64,000 bases of DNA from an uncultured Halobacteriovorax sp. (GCA_913061265.1 CAJXVS010000008.1:1-64000); one strand, 5' to 3'; positions 16,233 to 25,743 are shown, counted from the stretch's first letter. Numbers and translations are program-made. Notes: generated by a model from the sequence alone, not told the origin.

Positions 16233-16685
16233 ATGAAAACATTATTATTAATAACTATTTTACTTGGATCACTAAACGCATTTGCTAAGACAAATAAATC
16301 AATTGAAGGAGTGATCAGACAGGTTTCCTGTAACCGCCCAACGGGACTTGGAATCTTTGAATTACAAACAAGAAAAGGAAAAACCATAACGAACACTTGG
16401 TACAAGGTTGAATCTAAAGCGCTTTGTTCTGATACTTCCGATCACAGGCTCTTTCTTTTTGATACTTCAAAGCTAGCTGGTATTGGCGCTGATAACACAA
16501 TGAACAGAGACCTTAGCATTAGTAAGCTTATCTTTGATGATCAAGGCATGGTTATTGATATAGAAAAGGTTGGATCTGTTGATGTTCTTAAGTTTTCTAA
16601 GAAAGTTAAACGCTACAAGAACGTAGGAGTTCATGAGGCGAACGCCTGGTTCTTTCAAATGGCCCATGGAATTAATATTAACTAA
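16233..16685 (+). CDS. Secreted protein, unknown
   Basis: 150 residues with a signal peptide (residues 1-18, …LNAFA) and a strong ribosome site AAAGGAG. Two Cys (VSCNRP and ALCSDT) in a beta-rich mature part. No family recognised. Second gene of a two-gene unit with 15656-16204. Confidence 0.6.
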   Translation: MKTLLLITILLGSLNAFAKTNKSIEGVIRQVSCNRPTGLGIFELQTRKGKTITNTWYKVESKALCSDTSDHRLFLFDTSKLAGIGADNTMNRDLSISKLIFDDQGMVIDIEKVGSVDVLKFSKKVKRYKNVGVHEANAWFFQMAHGININ

Positions 16686-16693
16686 GAGTGCAT

Positions 16694-16724
16694 AAAAAAA
16701 GGGAGCAACTAGGCTCCCTTTTTT
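16694..16724. terminator. Bidirectional terminator
   Basis: GGGAGC (16701-16706) pairs with GCTCCC (16713-16718), flanked by A7 on the left and T6 on the right, so it can stop transcription from both sides: the secreted-protein gene (+) and the HU/IHF gene (-). Confidence 0.85.
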
Positions 16725-16745
16725 ATTTATATAAATATTTTAATT

Positions 16746-17051
16746 CTAAGCTTCTCTAATAACGTATTTGTCTTTACCAGCATCCACCATTTCTTTCAGC
16801 TCTTTCCCAACCTTAAAGAAAGGAACTTTCTTAGGTGGTACCTTAACGACTTTACCCGTCTTAGGGTTTCGTCCTTCGTAGGCCTTGTAGTTTCTGTTGG
16901 CGAAAGATCCAAATCCTCTGATTTCAATTCTTTCGTCTTCATATAGAGTTTTAATACAGCTATCAAAACAAATATTAACTACAGTCTCAGCTTGCTTATG
17001 GGTGATGTTTGCTTGCTTTTCTAGAGCTGCAATCAAATCGGCCTTTGTCAT
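16746..17051 (-). CDS. HU/IHF-family DNA-bending protein
   Basis: 101 residues from the ATG at 17051, chosen over an upstream TTG because GAGGAGAG precedes it and MTKADLIAALEKQ is the usual family start. The signature IRGFGSFANRNYKAYEGRNP and the following KTGKVVKVPPKKVPFFKVG, which form the DNA-embracing beta arms, are intact. The protein dimerises and bends DNA in nucleoid structure, transcription and recombination. The GFGSF variant and length lie between HU and IHF, and which one it is cannot be settled by eye. Single gene with its own terminator. Confidence 0.95.
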   Translation of the reverse strand: MTKADLIAALEKQANITHKQAETVVNICFDSCIKTLYEDERIEIRGFGSFANRNYKAYEGRNPKTGKVVKVPPKKVPFFKVGKELKEMVDAGKDKYVIREA

Positions 17052-17379
17052 ATCTCTCTCCTCTATGGATGTAATACTATCAGTAAGTTGTACTAGCCTT
17101 CTCGGTAGACTCGCCAAATAACTAAAGGGTTAAGTGCCTATTATTTCTTAAATAATAACACAAGTTCGCGATATCCTTGCATGGCACCATTTTGAGGCAG
17201 GTTTTCAGTTGTGAATTTACCTTCAAAACTCCTTAAGTATCTATTATTACAAGGTTTATGTCTAGGTTAGGGCGATTCCACCTTTATAAAGGCTATTCGC
17301 GATAAAATAGAGGCAGTAGGCAAGAAATGCCTAAAGAGCATGGGAATAACTGACGAAAAGCTTATAGGTAGAAAAAAAT

Positions 17380-19080
17380 ATGAAGCAACATGAATTAAGA
17401 GATTTACAAGGATTAGGACTAAAGAGGCTTGCCTCTTTATTGGCCCTCCTTTGTCTTTTAACTTCATGTATTAGCGATGGGGGAAGAAAGGGCCGCGCTC
17501 TTATAAAAGACTTCTCAATCGAAACTGATGGCGGCTCCGCTAATTGTACAGGGGCCTATAGAGTTTCTGATGCTTCTTGCTTAAGCGCCTGCCCAGCTGA
17601 CGTAACTCACGCTGCAACTGATGCTGAGCTTACCACTACAATTAGCGAAGTTGAAAATAGCACCAGCTTAACTGATGAAAGTAAGGCTCAGGTCTTAGCA
17701 GAGATTGAAGCTGCGCAATTTGTTTGCCTTGAAGGTTCTGGCATTATCCGTCCTGTGAATTCGGTTTTTGTTAAAAAAGATTTTTGTTCTTGTATTGGAA
17801 ATAAGAGAGACATTGTTAATAATTGTGATCAGTTTTGTTCTGGAAAGAATGCTGCTGATCAAGCGGCGACTTTATATGGCTCTGTTACAGTGGGTCCTGA
17901 TGTTGAGCTTAACCCGGCGCTTGGAACACTAGCTAACTGGTGTACTGTTGAGATCAACGAAGAAACCGGTCCTAGTTGTGTTCTTGAAGTTGATGATGGA
18001 AGTTCTAAAGAGTTCTTAACGATCAATATTCCTCAAGGGTCAAATACCTTTACAGTAAATATTGGGTCACTTGAAACGAACAAAGTTTATATTGCTAAGA
18101 TTGTTGAAAATGGATCAGGATCTAATGCTAGCTCTGATACTTTTCAACTTTACCGTATTCCTCAAGACGACGGATCAACGACGAATAACTCACCACTGAA
18201 GATCATGCCTTCATCTTTATACACATGTATCTTTAGAGATGGGACTCAAGGAAATGATAATAATTTTGAAAATGCGGCAAGAGTTCATTATATGTTTGCC
18301 TCAAACGCAACCCCACCGCCAATGCCTGCTAATAATACTTTTGATATCTGTCATGATGTAAATACTAATGGAGCTATCGACTCTCCTCTCTACCCGAGAT
18401 TAGAGCTTGTGCCACAGCACCTTGCCCTATGGGACTTTAGTGATATTCGTTTTGCTGATGCTAACGCAGACGGAAACCCTGATATCAATAAGCTTTTAGA
18501 AGATAGGCTTCTTAATGAATATAACGAAGTCAGAACTGTAGGTCTTTTTGGCCTTCTGCCATGGCCTAACTTCCCTCTAGCAACAACTAACCCTAACTTA
18601 GGTTTTATCATGCAGGCCTTTATTAACCCTCAATCAGGACGTGGATTTTGCCCTGGTCAAGAGGAGTATAACGGCTCAACTGGGGATAACCTCTTTAGAG
18701 TCTTAAAAGAAGTTGTCGGTGTTGATACAGAGGGTCTGTTCATGTCCGAGCGAGAGCCCATTGTTATTCCTAACGGAGATGGCACCTTTAACTTAGCCCC
18801 AAATGATTTTCTTATGATCAGAGAAGGACAGTTAAAGAAGATTTGGTTTTATTTTGAAAACAATCAACACTTTGTTCCTGATGAAATAACTTCAGCTTCA
18901 AAGACAGTTCACTTTTACTGGCCACCAGATGAAGTGAATCCTTATGTTAAGAAGTCTTCTCAGAGAACGTATACGATTCGTGCTCCTGAAGATCTCGGTC
19001 AAGGGGGAGCAACCTCTGGGCTTAATACTTCTATTAGACCACCTGATAAACGTTTTGCCTGTATTCCTAGCGTTGATTAA
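17380..19080 (+). CDS. Large lipoprotein, unknown
   Basis: 566 residues. A lipobox LTSC places the lipidated Cys at residue 30 after a long hydrophobic stretch, so it is a membrane-anchored periplasmic or surface protein. The first third is Cys-rich (CTGAYRVSDASCLSACP; FCSCIGNKRD; NNCDQFC), the rest Asn/Asp/Gly-rich and beta-like. No family recognised. The stop TAA (19078-19080) overlaps the stop of the convergent gene at 19077 in a shared TTAA, without a terminator between them. Confidence 0.68.
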   Translation: MKQHELRDLQGLGLKRLASLLALLCLLTSCISDGGRKGRALIKDFSIETDGGSANCTGAYRVSDASCLSACPADVTHAATDAELTTTISEVENSTSLTDESKAQVLAEIEAAQFVCLEGSGIIRPVNSVFVKKDFCSCIGNKRDIVNNCDQFCSGKNAADQAATLYGSVTVGPDVELNPALGTLANWCTVEINEETGPSCVLEVDDGSSKEFLTINIPQGSNTFTVNIGSLETNKVYIAKIVENGSGSNASSDTFQLYRIPQDDGSTTNNSPLKIMPSSLYTCIFRDGTQGNDNNFENAARVHYMFASNATPPPMPANNTFDICHDVNTNGAIDSPLYPRLELVPQHLALWDFSDIRFADANADGNPDINKLLEDRLLNEYNEVRTVGLFGLLPWPNFPLATTNPNLGFIMQAFINPQSGRGFCPGQEEYNGSTGDNLFRVLKEVVGVDTEGLFMSEREPIVIPNGDGTFNLAPNDFLMIREGQLKKIWFYFENNQHFVPDEITSASKTVHFYWPPDEVNPYVKKSSQRTYTIRAPEDLGQGGATSGLNTSIRPPDKRFACIPSVD

Positions 19081-19934
19081 GAATAAGTTTTCTGAATGAC
19101 GGCCCAGATAGGCTTAATCTCTGAAGAAAAGAAGAACCAGATCACCCATAATTTAATCACACTAAAGAGAATAAATTGGCGAAAACCTTTTGAAAAAGCC
19201 TCTGCAGCTGAATAATTCATCTTTTTTCTATGCGCCTTTAAACGCCATCCTATAAACATCAAGAAGATATTGACACCGGCGAAAGTGAGCAAGCGCTTAC
19301 GGTCCTTAACGATACCAAAGAACTTACTAGTGGCCTCCTCATCTCTTAAAAAATGAGTCAAGAACTCATGGGACTTAGGCACCATCTTAAAGAGAGGGGC
19401 TGCTTTAGACTTATCAACTTGAGTTCGTATATTCTCTAAGGCAGTTTCATAAGGTACCGAACTAAGTCCTTTAGTGACTGCCTTAAGCTTCTCAGCAAGA
19501 AGGTCACTAGTACCTCCCATAAGCTTCATAACGTCCTTATTGGGCAGCTTAGAGAGGGCATTCTTCATCATCTCATTGGTCTCTTCAGTACTAAGCTCCC
19601 CAGCTTCCATCTTTCTAAAGCCTTCAGGGTCAATCTTTCTCAAGGACTCAAGCATCGTCCCAATATCATTTTTAGAGATGCCTTTTTCTTTCAATTCTTT
19701 ATTTAATTTAGCATTTCCACCGGGAAGTGGGTCTTCTTCAAGAACTGCTTCTTGATCAAGGCCTAACTCTTCTGATGTTGAGACATCTGATTCAAGAGAC
19801 TCAATATCTAGGCCGGCATCGTCTTGAGAAAAAACTGGCCCTCCAAGAAGGAGGACCAGAATAAGAACTGTGAAAATTTTATTTTGATTATGCACTAACG
19901 GCTGAACTTGATTTACCTGCATTGAGGCGATCAA
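19077..19934 (-). CDS. Membrane protein downstream of secF, unknown
   Basis: Up to 285 residues; the start is uncertain. The longest frame overlaps secF by 47 bases; a GTG at 19895 (VHNQNKIF) would leave an 8-base overlap and put the signal-like segment IFTVLILVLLLGGPVF near the N-terminus, which I find more likely. After an acidic, helical region of about 150 residues come two hydrophobic segments (about 219-236 and 253-275 of the long form). It is the last gene of the queA-tgt-yajC-tatA-secD-secF unit, so a role in export or membrane biogenesis is possible. Family not recognised. Confidence 0.6.
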   Translation of the reverse strand: MIASMQVNQVQPLVHNQNKIFTVLILVLLLGGPVFSQDDAGLDIESLESDVSTSEELGLDQEAVLEEDPLPGGNAKLNKELKEKGISKNDIGTMLESLRKIDPEGFRKMEAGELSTEETNEMMKNALSKLPNKDVMKLMGGTSDLLAEKLKAVTKGLSSVPYETALENIRTQVDKSKAAPLFKMVPKSHEFLTHFLRDEEATSKFFGIVKDRKRLLTFAGVNIFLMFIGWRLKAHRKKMNYSAAEAFSKGFRQFILFSVIKLWVIWFFFSSEIKPIWAVIQKTYS

Positions 19935-20811
19935 AGAAAAGCGTTACAGGAGCTGCAATAAAGATTGAACTATAAGTACCAACGAAAACACCTAGTGAGA
20001 TAGCAAAGAAGAAATCCTTAATCGCTCCACCACCAAAGATGAACATAGTAACTGAGATAAAGAGAGTCGTTCCTGAAGTAAGAATAGTACGAGAAAGTGT
20101 CTCATTAGCAGCATTATTAATATGCTCACCAAGATCGCGTCCTGCGTGTTTCTCTTCGTGTTCTCTCACTCTATCGTAGATAACAACCGTATCATTCACC
20201 GAGTAACCAATAACAGCAAGAAGCGCCGCCACTGTTTGAAGAGTAAACTCTGTCCCAGTAAAAGCGAAGATTCCTAGAATAATAGTGACGTCATGAAAGA
20301 GAGCCACAATAGCTCCTGGAGAATACTTAAAATCAAAACGAAGACCAATATAGATCATAATGGCAATCAGTGCCCAAAGCATGGCCTGGAATCCAGAGAT
20401 TCTTAAGTTTGCTCCGGCTTTTGGACCAACAATATCAACCTTTCTGATATTGAGACCTTCATTCTTGTAAGTCGTGTTTAAAAGAAGAGACATCTTCTCA
20501 GTCACTTCATTTAAGTTTTCATCTGAGGCCTGAACCTTAATAAGGTACTCATTATCAGCTTTCTCACCAATGGTTTGAACCAAGGCACCTTTAAATCCGT
20601 TCTTAACTAAGGTTGTACGGATAGCATCAAGATTCATCTGCTGCGCAAACTTAACCTGAACTTCCGCTCCCCCTCTAAAGTCGACCCCGTACTTCATCTT
20701 TGAGAATAGTCCAAAGAGACTAAGACAAACCAAGATGAGTGAGACGACAGCCGTCTTTGGGAACTTCGAGATGAAGTTTATATTTATATCGTGTCTAATT
20801 ACTTCCATCAT
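19888..20811 (-). CDS. secF: Protein translocase subunit SecF
   Basis: 307 residues. Family hallmarks: the first membrane segment, KYGVDFRGGAEVQVKF periplasmic start, and the C-terminal five-helix block with ALLAVIGYSVNDTVVIYDRVREHEE, the conserved SecF/RND segment. SecF works with SecD and YajC in the inner membrane, using the proton gradient to pull exported proteins into the periplasm. It follows secD by 16 bases and is followed by an overlapping membrane-protein gene. Two Met codons are adjacent at the start. Confidence 0.97.
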   Translation of the reverse strand: MMEVIRHDININFISKFPKTAVVSLILVCLSLFGLFSKMKYGVDFRGGAEVQVKFAQQMNLDAIRTTLVKNGFKGALVQTIGEKADNEYLIKVQASDENLNEVTEKMSLLLNTTYKNEGLNIRKVDIVGPKAGANLRISGFQAMLWALIAIMIYIGLRFDFKYSPGAIVALFHDVTIILGIFAFTGTEFTLQTVAALLAVIGYSVNDTVVIYDRVREHEEKHAGRDLGEHINNAANETLSRTILTSGTTLFISVTMFIFGGGAIKDFFFAISLGVFVGTYSSIFIAAPVTLFFDRLNAGKSSSAVSA

Positions 20812-20827
20812 AAAAATAATCCTTTTC

Positions 20828-22534
20828 CTAAATTGAAAGGTCCTGACCTTCTACTTTGTTCATATAAAATTCAAATAAAAGCTTCCCTACAAAGTAGGCT
20901 GAATAAACAGTGGCCACAATTCCGATAAGGAGTGTGACGGCGAAACCTCTAATTGGACCAGTACCAAAATTTAAGAGACAAATACCAGCTAAGGCAGTTG
21001 TAATGTTTGCATCAACAATCGTTAAAAAGGCTGACTCAAATCCACTCTCAACGGCCTTGTAATTTCCAACGCCCTTTCGAATCTCTTCTCGAATCCTTTC
21101 ATAGATAATAATATTTGCATCCACGGCCATACCAACTGTAAGAGCGATACCAGCAATACCAGGAAGAGTAAGAGTTGCCTCTAGTCCTACCAAACAAGCG
21201 AGGATAAAAAGAATATTCAATGAGAGGGTCATCATAGCGATTCCACCGGCCATCTTGTAATAGATGAGGATGAAAAGGAAGACCACGATACAACCGATGA
21301 TTGAAGCGTAACGAGCTTTAACAATTGAATCTTGACCAAGGGAAGGCCCGACTGATCTTTGTTCTTGAAAATCAAGCTGCACAGGAAGAGCACCAGCTCT
21401 AAGAACTAAGGCAAGATCTCGCGCTTCTCGCATAGATTGATCAAAGCCTCCACGGCCAAGAGTAATCTGAGCACGACCACCACCGATCTTCTCATTAATA
21501 TTTGGAGCTGAATAAACATTACCGTCTAAGACAATGGCCATTCTCTTCCCAACATTATCACCAGTTAGTTGTTCAAAAAGTTTCGCCCCTTGGGACTTAA
21601 ACTCTAGAGAAACATAAGGCTCATTCTTTTGTTGATCAATCTGAACTCTAGCATCTTGAAGCTCATCCCCAGTTAACTTTGGGTTTGATTCAATTAAGTA
21701 GGGAATTTGAGCTTCAGTTTCATTGTTAAACTTTGAAACTCTTTTTTCAAAAGCTAATTCAAATCCAGGAGGAAACTTAGATCTTAAGTGATCGTTAAGT
21801 TTTGCTATATAAAGAGAGAACCTCTCCCCTTTCTTATAAACAATTCCAGCAGCAGTAGCTTCGTCGATCCAGCCCTGAACAGTAGCTCCGGAGACTTCGT
21901 CGTTAACCATCTTAAAAGAAAGCTTGGCCGTCTTACCGATAAGCTCTTTAGCTCTATCAATGTCTTTTACACCAGGAAGCTGAACGATGATTCTATCGTT
22001 ACCTTGAGAAATAATTTCTGGTTCAGTTACACCAAACTCATCAATTCTATTTCGAATAACTTCAATTGATTTTGAAACAGACTGTTCTTCAATTTGAGTC
22101 TTAGCAACTGTTGCCATACCAAATTGTAGAGTCGCCCCTTCTTCAGATGTTAGTCTTAGGTAACTTCCAAAGTATTGCCTGATTCTGTCTTTTGCTTTTG
22201 AAGCATCTGCAGGGTTTGTTAAGATAATAGAATGTCTCGGATCTGAGATTTCTGTTTTATCAACAACTCCAACCTTAGCTCCAATACCATCATCATTGAG
22301 AACAAACTCAATCCTTCTGGCGTAGCCTTTGATCTCATCAAGGTAGACCTTGTTAAAATCAATTCCTAAGATCATATAGAGTCCACCCTGAAGGTCGAGT
22401 CCTAGATTAATCTTAGATTTAACGGGATAATTACTCTCTTCCCCAAAATTCATTGCTGTTGGGATAACAACCACAATAGACATGACTGTTACAATTAAGA
22501 GAAAGGTAAATCGATACCACCAACTTCTTTTCAT
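20828..22534 (-). CDS. secD: Protein translocase subunit SecD
   Basis: 568 residues. N-terminal membrane segment, then NLGLDLQGGLYMILG, the P1 periplasmic region with IRNRIDEFGVTEPEI and IIVQLPGVKDIDRAKELIG, and a C-terminal six-helix RND block with GMAVDANIIIYERIREE. These are diagnostic for SecD. It lies between tatA and secF; the normal yajC-secD-secF order is kept with tatA inserted. Confidence 0.97.
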   Translation of the reverse strand: MKRSWWYRFTFLLIVTVMSIVVVIPTAMNFGEESNYPVKSKINLGLDLQGGLYMILGIDFNKVYLDEIKGYARRIEFVLNDDGIGAKVGVVDKTEISDPRHSIILTNPADASKAKDRIRQYFGSYLRLTSEEGATLQFGMATVAKTQIEEQSVSKSIEVIRNRIDEFGVTEPEIISQGNDRIIVQLPGVKDIDRAKELIGKTAKLSFKMVNDEVSGATVQGWIDEATAAGIVYKKGERFSLYIAKLNDHLRSKFPPGFELAFEKRVSKFNNETEAQIPYLIESNPKLTGDELQDARVQIDQQKNEPYVSLEFKSQGAKLFEQLTGDNVGKRMAIVLDGNVYSAPNINEKIGGGRAQITLGRGGFDQSMREARDLALVLRAGALPVQLDFQEQRSVGPSLGQDSIVKARYASIIGCIVVFLFILIYYKMAGGIAMMTLSLNILFILACLVGLEATLTLPGIAGIALTVGMAVDANIIIYERIREEIRKGVGNYKAVESGFESAFLTIVDANITTALAGICLLNFGTGPIRGFAVTLLIGIVATVYSAYFVGKLLFEFYMNKVEGQDLSI

Positions 22535-22612
22535 TTAAAATTCCTTCTTTATAGATGAAGGCTATTATAAGGCAGAAGGGCTTAGTTTTAAAAGACTTAA
22601 GTTTTTAGAATC

Positions 22613-22894
22613 TTAAGAGAGTTTTTCTGGGTCGGCTTTTTGTTCTACTGCGTCAGTTGTGACGCCAGTGATCTTCTGGTCCGCTTCTTCTTTTTTCTTC
22701 TTCTCGATTAACTCATCAAGCTTTGCGTCTTCGACTTCTTCATTTACTTGAGTCATTAGATCATCTTTCGCTTTTTGAAACTCGCGAAGACCCTTGCCGA
22801 GCCCTTTAGCGAGCTCGGGAAGTTTTTTAGGCCCAATAAATATCAGTGCTAAAATGAGAATAACAACGACTTCTGTTGCGCCTAGTCCAAACAT
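22613..22894 (-). CDS. tatA: Twin-arginine translocase protein TatA/TatB family
   Basis: 93 residues: FGLGATEVVVILILALIFIG membrane segment, then GPKKLPELAKGLGKGLREFQKA amphipathic helix and a charged tail, exactly the TatA/TatB plan. The hydrophobic-hinge (GPKKLPEL) cannot by itself tell TatA from TatB. TatA-type proteins form the pore that exports folded proteins, such as the Tat-type small subunit encoded at 62118. The ATG shares one base with the yajC stop (TAATG), so the two are coupled. No tatC is in the window. Confidence 0.9.
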   Translation of the reverse strand: MFGLGATEVVVILILALIFIGPKKLPELAKGLGKGLREFQKAKDDLMTQVNEEVEDAKLDELIEKKKKEEADQKITGVTTDAVEQKADPEKLS

Positions 22895-23232
22895 TATTTT
22901 TCCTTTTTCTCTTCGTAGATCATGCTGGCCTTACCGCCGGCTTGTGAACGAAGAACTTTTAATTTGTTTCCACCTTCAGTTTCTAACGTAATTATTTTAT
23001 CTGTTAGTCCGTGAATAGTTCCGATGATACCTGATTTCGTAAAGATTTCATCACCTTTAGTTAAAGAATCAAGCATTACTTGTTCTTCTTGAAGCTTCTT
23101 CTTTTGAGGACGAATCATGAGGAAATAGAAAATGATGAAGATAATAACAAAGGGTGCGAACTGTGCCATAGCGGCTGGTTGTCCGGCTGCACCGGCTTCT
23201 TGAGCATATGCTGTTGAAAATAAAAAATCCAT
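22894..23232 (-). CDS. yajC: Preprotein translocase accessory protein YajC
   Basis: 112 residues with one N-terminal membrane segment (FAPFVIIFIIFYFLMIRPQKKK) and the family signature IRPQKKKLQEEQVMLDSLTKGDEIFTKSGIIG, split here only for length. YajC binds SecDF in the inner membrane. It sits 15 bases after tgt, as in many Gram-negative genomes. Confidence 0.95.
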   Translation of the reverse strand: MDFLFSTAYAQEAGAAGQPAAMAQFAPFVIIFIIFYFLMIRPQKKKLQEEQVMLDSLTKGDEIFTKSGIIGTIHGLTDKIITLETEGGNKLKVLRSQAGGKASMIYEEKKEK

Positions 23233-23246
23233 TCTGTCTCCGAGAT

Positions 23247-24362
23247 TTAACTTATTTGATTAGCTGTGTAGCGTTTATAAAATGACTCATAAAAGACGTC
23301 AAACTTACCTTCTAAAATTGCTTCCCTTGCTCTTCGCGTTAATTCGATAAAAAAGTAGAGATTGTGGTAAGTCATGAGAAGTCCAGCCGTATACTCTCCA
23401 ACATTAAATAAATGACGCAAATAGGCACGGCTATACCTTTTAGTCAGAGGGCAATTAAGTTCAGGGTCAATGCCCTTTGGGTCCTCTTTATATCTTTCAT
23501 TCTTTATATTCATGGGGCCATCAAAGGTAAAGACTTGCCCGTTTCTAGCGTTACGGCTGGGTAGAACGCAGTCAAACATATCAATCCCTGCGCGGATTCC
23601 GTTTAAAATATCAAGGGGCTTCCCGACTCCCATCAAATAGCGAGGCTTATGGGCCGGCATTTTTGGTGTAAAATCATTAAGGAACTCAACCATCTCTTCA
23701 TTTTTTTCACCAACGCTTAGTCCACCTAGAGCAAGACCAGGAAAGTCTAATTCCTCTAAGCGCTCTAAGCATTCCATTCTAATATCTTGATGAAGCCCAC
23801 CTTGAACGATCCCAAAAAGATTTTGATGCGGCTTTAATTCATAGTCTTTGCAACGCTTGGCCCATCTCACCGTAAGCTCCATTGATTTATGAAGCGCTTC
23901 CTTAGTCGCCGGTAGTGCTGGGCACTCATCGAAGACCATGACAATATCAGAGCCTAAGGCCTTCTGAATCTCCATAGACTTCTCTGGTGTAAACATATGA
24001 TAGCTGCCATCAATATGAGACTTAAACTTAACTCCCTCTTCAGTGACTTTATTTAAATCACTTAAAGAGAAAACCTGAAAGCCCCCTGAGTCCGTAAGGA
24101 TTGGGCCACTCCAGTCCATAAAACCATGAAGCCCACCACCGACTTTCTCGATCAGTTCATGACCTGGTCTTAAGTAGAGATGATAAGTATTGCCTAGAAT
24201 GATCTGGGCCTTCATCGACTCTATATGAGAAGTCTCTAAGGTTTTAATGGCCCCTCTTGTGCCAACGGGCATAAAGATAGGTGTTTGAATATCACCATGG
24301 GCCGTCTTAATAGTCCCGGCCCTAGCATTTTGAGACGTTCCCTCTAAAGTAAAAAAACTCAT
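23247..24362 (-). CDS. tgt: tRNA-guanine transglycosylase with degenerate zinc site
   Basis: 371 residues from the ATG at 24362, which overlaps the queA stop as ATGA; an upstream TTG in frame is less likely. The enzyme swaps guanine-34 for preQ1 in tRNAs with GUN anticodons. Active-site motifs are intact: LTDSGGFQVFSL, VFDECPA, GGLSVGE and FDCVLPSRNARNG. The zinc motif CxCxxC of the family is altered: positions 302, 304 and 307 read Leu, Cys, Thr (ELNCPLTKRYSRAYL), with the following His kept (MTYHNL). The protein is otherwise normal in length, so zinc may be lost or replaced. Confidence 0.95.
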   Translation of the reverse strand: MSFFTLEGTSQNARAGTIKTAHGDIQTPIFMPVGTRGAIKTLETSHIESMKAQIILGNTYHLYLRPGHELIEKVGGGLHGFMDWSGPILTDSGGFQVFSLSDLNKVTEEGVKFKSHIDGSYHMFTPEKSMEIQKALGSDIVMVFDECPALPATKEALHKSMELTVRWAKRCKDYELKPHQNLFGIVQGGLHQDIRMECLERLEELDFPGLALGGLSVGEKNEEMVEFLNDFTPKMPAHKPRYLMGVGKPLDILNGIRAGIDMFDCVLPSRNARNGQVFTFDGPMNIKNERYKEDPKGIDPELNCPLTKRYSRAYLRHLFNVGEYTAGLLMTYHNLYFFIELTRRAREAILEGKFDVFYESFYKRYTANQIS

Positions 24363-25408
24363 GACCAACGTCCCTTTCTTTTTATCAGCATTGCATCCCC
24401 ATAACTAAAGAAGCGGTATTTAAAATCTATCGCCTCTTTATATAACTCTAAAGTCTTCTCTCTTCCAACTAGTGCGCTCACAAGCATAATCAATGAGCTC
24501 TTAGGAAGATGAAAGTTTGTAATCATTCCGTCTATTGATAGCACTTTCTTACCTGGATAGAGGAAGATATCGGTTTCATAGATTTGATCTGCCACTAAGT
24601 CACTAGGCATAGATTCTAAGACACGAAGGCTAGTCGTTCCCACACAGATTAACTTAGTAGCCTTTTTAATTAATTCTAAATTCTCAGCATCAACAAAGTA
24701 CTTTTCACTATGCATCTTATGTTCACCTATCTCTTCGGTTTTAACCGGAAGGAAGGTTCCAAGGCCCACATGTAAAGTAACATAGGCGATTTCGATTTTT
24801 TTATCTTTTAAACGCTTTATTAATTCAGGCGTAAAATGAAGCCCCGCTGTAGGAGCTGCCACTGAACCTAGCTCTTTTGCATAGATGGTTTGATAAGTAC
24901 TCTTATCTAGTTCATCAGAGAGACCACCTCTAATATAGGGAGGAAGAGGGACGATCCCAATCTTCTCTACGACCTCTTTAGCACTAAAATCAGAGAACAT
25001 AACTTCAAAGGTTCCCTCTAAAACTTTAGAGATGGTGCAGCTTAATCCCTTTTCAAAAAGGATCTTATCCCCCACTCGTTTCTTAGAACTGCTCTTTAGT
25101 AAAGCTGGATAGGCGCCATTATTTGCATCGAGGCTTAGGATAAAGACTTCAACCTTAGCTCCGGTTTCCTTTTTCCCAAAGAGCCTACATGGATAGACCT
25201 TTGATCTATTCAAGACCAAGGTACTTCCCTCTGGGAGCTCTTCGACTATCTTAGTAAAGCTAGCGTGATCAACTCTTTGTGTTTCTTCATTATAGATAAG
25301 AAGTTTAGAAGACTCTCTATCAGTAACCGGACGCTCTGCGACAAGTTCTGTCGGTAACTCGTAATCATAAGAGCTTAGCTTTAAATCTTCTTCATTATAT
25401 GTCATCAT
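24359..25408 (-). CDS. queA: S-adenosylmethionine:tRNA ribosyltransferase-isomerase
   Basis: 349 residues. Family features: SSYDYELPTELVAERPV start, LVLNRSKVYPCRLFG, VAAPTAGLHFTPELI, THVGLGTF-type segment (VTLHVGLGTFLPV) and FNLP-like NFHLPKSSLIMLVSAL. QueA turns preQ1-tRNA into epoxyqueuosine-tRNA. It heads the operon with tgt, yajC, tatA, secD and secF. Only six bases separate its ATG from the start of the divergent gene at 25415, so its promoter must lie inside that gene. Confidence 0.96.
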   Translation of the reverse strand: MMTYNEEDLKLSSYDYELPTELVAERPVTDRESSKLLIYNEETQRVDHASFTKIVEELPEGSTLVLNRSKVYPCRLFGKKETGAKVEVFILSLDANNGAYPALLKSSSKKRVGDKILFEKGLSCTISKVLEGTFEVMFSDFSAKEVVEKIGIVPLPPYIRGGLSDELDKSTYQTIYAKELGSVAAPTAGLHFTPELIKRLKDKKIEIAYVTLHVGLGTFLPVKTEEIGEHKMHSEKYFVDAENLELIKKATKLICVGTTSLRVLESMPSDLVADQIYETDIFLYPGKKVLSIDGMITNFHLPKSSLIMLVSALVGREKTLELYKEAIDFKYRFFSYGDAMLIKRKGRWS

Positions 25409-25414
25409 TTAAGA

Positions 25415-25717
25415 GTGTTTGTACCCAATCTGAATACTATTCGACAAGCGGCCCTCCTCCTTTTTTTAGGATCTTTAGGAGCGCAGGCCAATGAAACAAG
25501 CCTCTATGATGAGCTCAGCTTTTTAGAAGAGGCTTCAAAGACCGTGGAAGTTAACCTTCCTGGTGAGAATGAGATCAAACCCAAGGTAGAATGGATTGTT
25601 GATGAGGTCTCAACCGGTCAAGCTGGTATCTTAAAGAAAGAATTACCAAAACCACTAGCACCTTTTAATGGCGCAGTTCATAAAGACAAAAAAAAGCTTA
25701 GATATCGTTCCCGTTAA
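25415..25717 (+). CDS. Small secreted protein, unknown
   Basis: 100 residues from GTG. It has a likely signal peptide (TIRQAALLLFLGSLGAQA) and an acidic mature part ending in a basic tail (KDKKKLRYRSR). No Cys, no family recognised. The start lies six bases from queA on the other strand, so the two divergent genes have interlocking promoters or the true start is elsewhere; no other start codon would keep the signal peptide. It is followed after 26 bases by 25744 on the same strand. Confidence 0.5.
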   Translation: MFVPNLNTIRQAALLLFLGSLGAQANETSLYDELSFLEEASKTVEVNLPGENEIKPKVEWIVDEVSTGQAGILKKELPKPLAPFNGAVHKDKKKLRYRSR

Positions 25718-25743
25718 CCTGAGCTTTTGTTACACTTTCCCCT

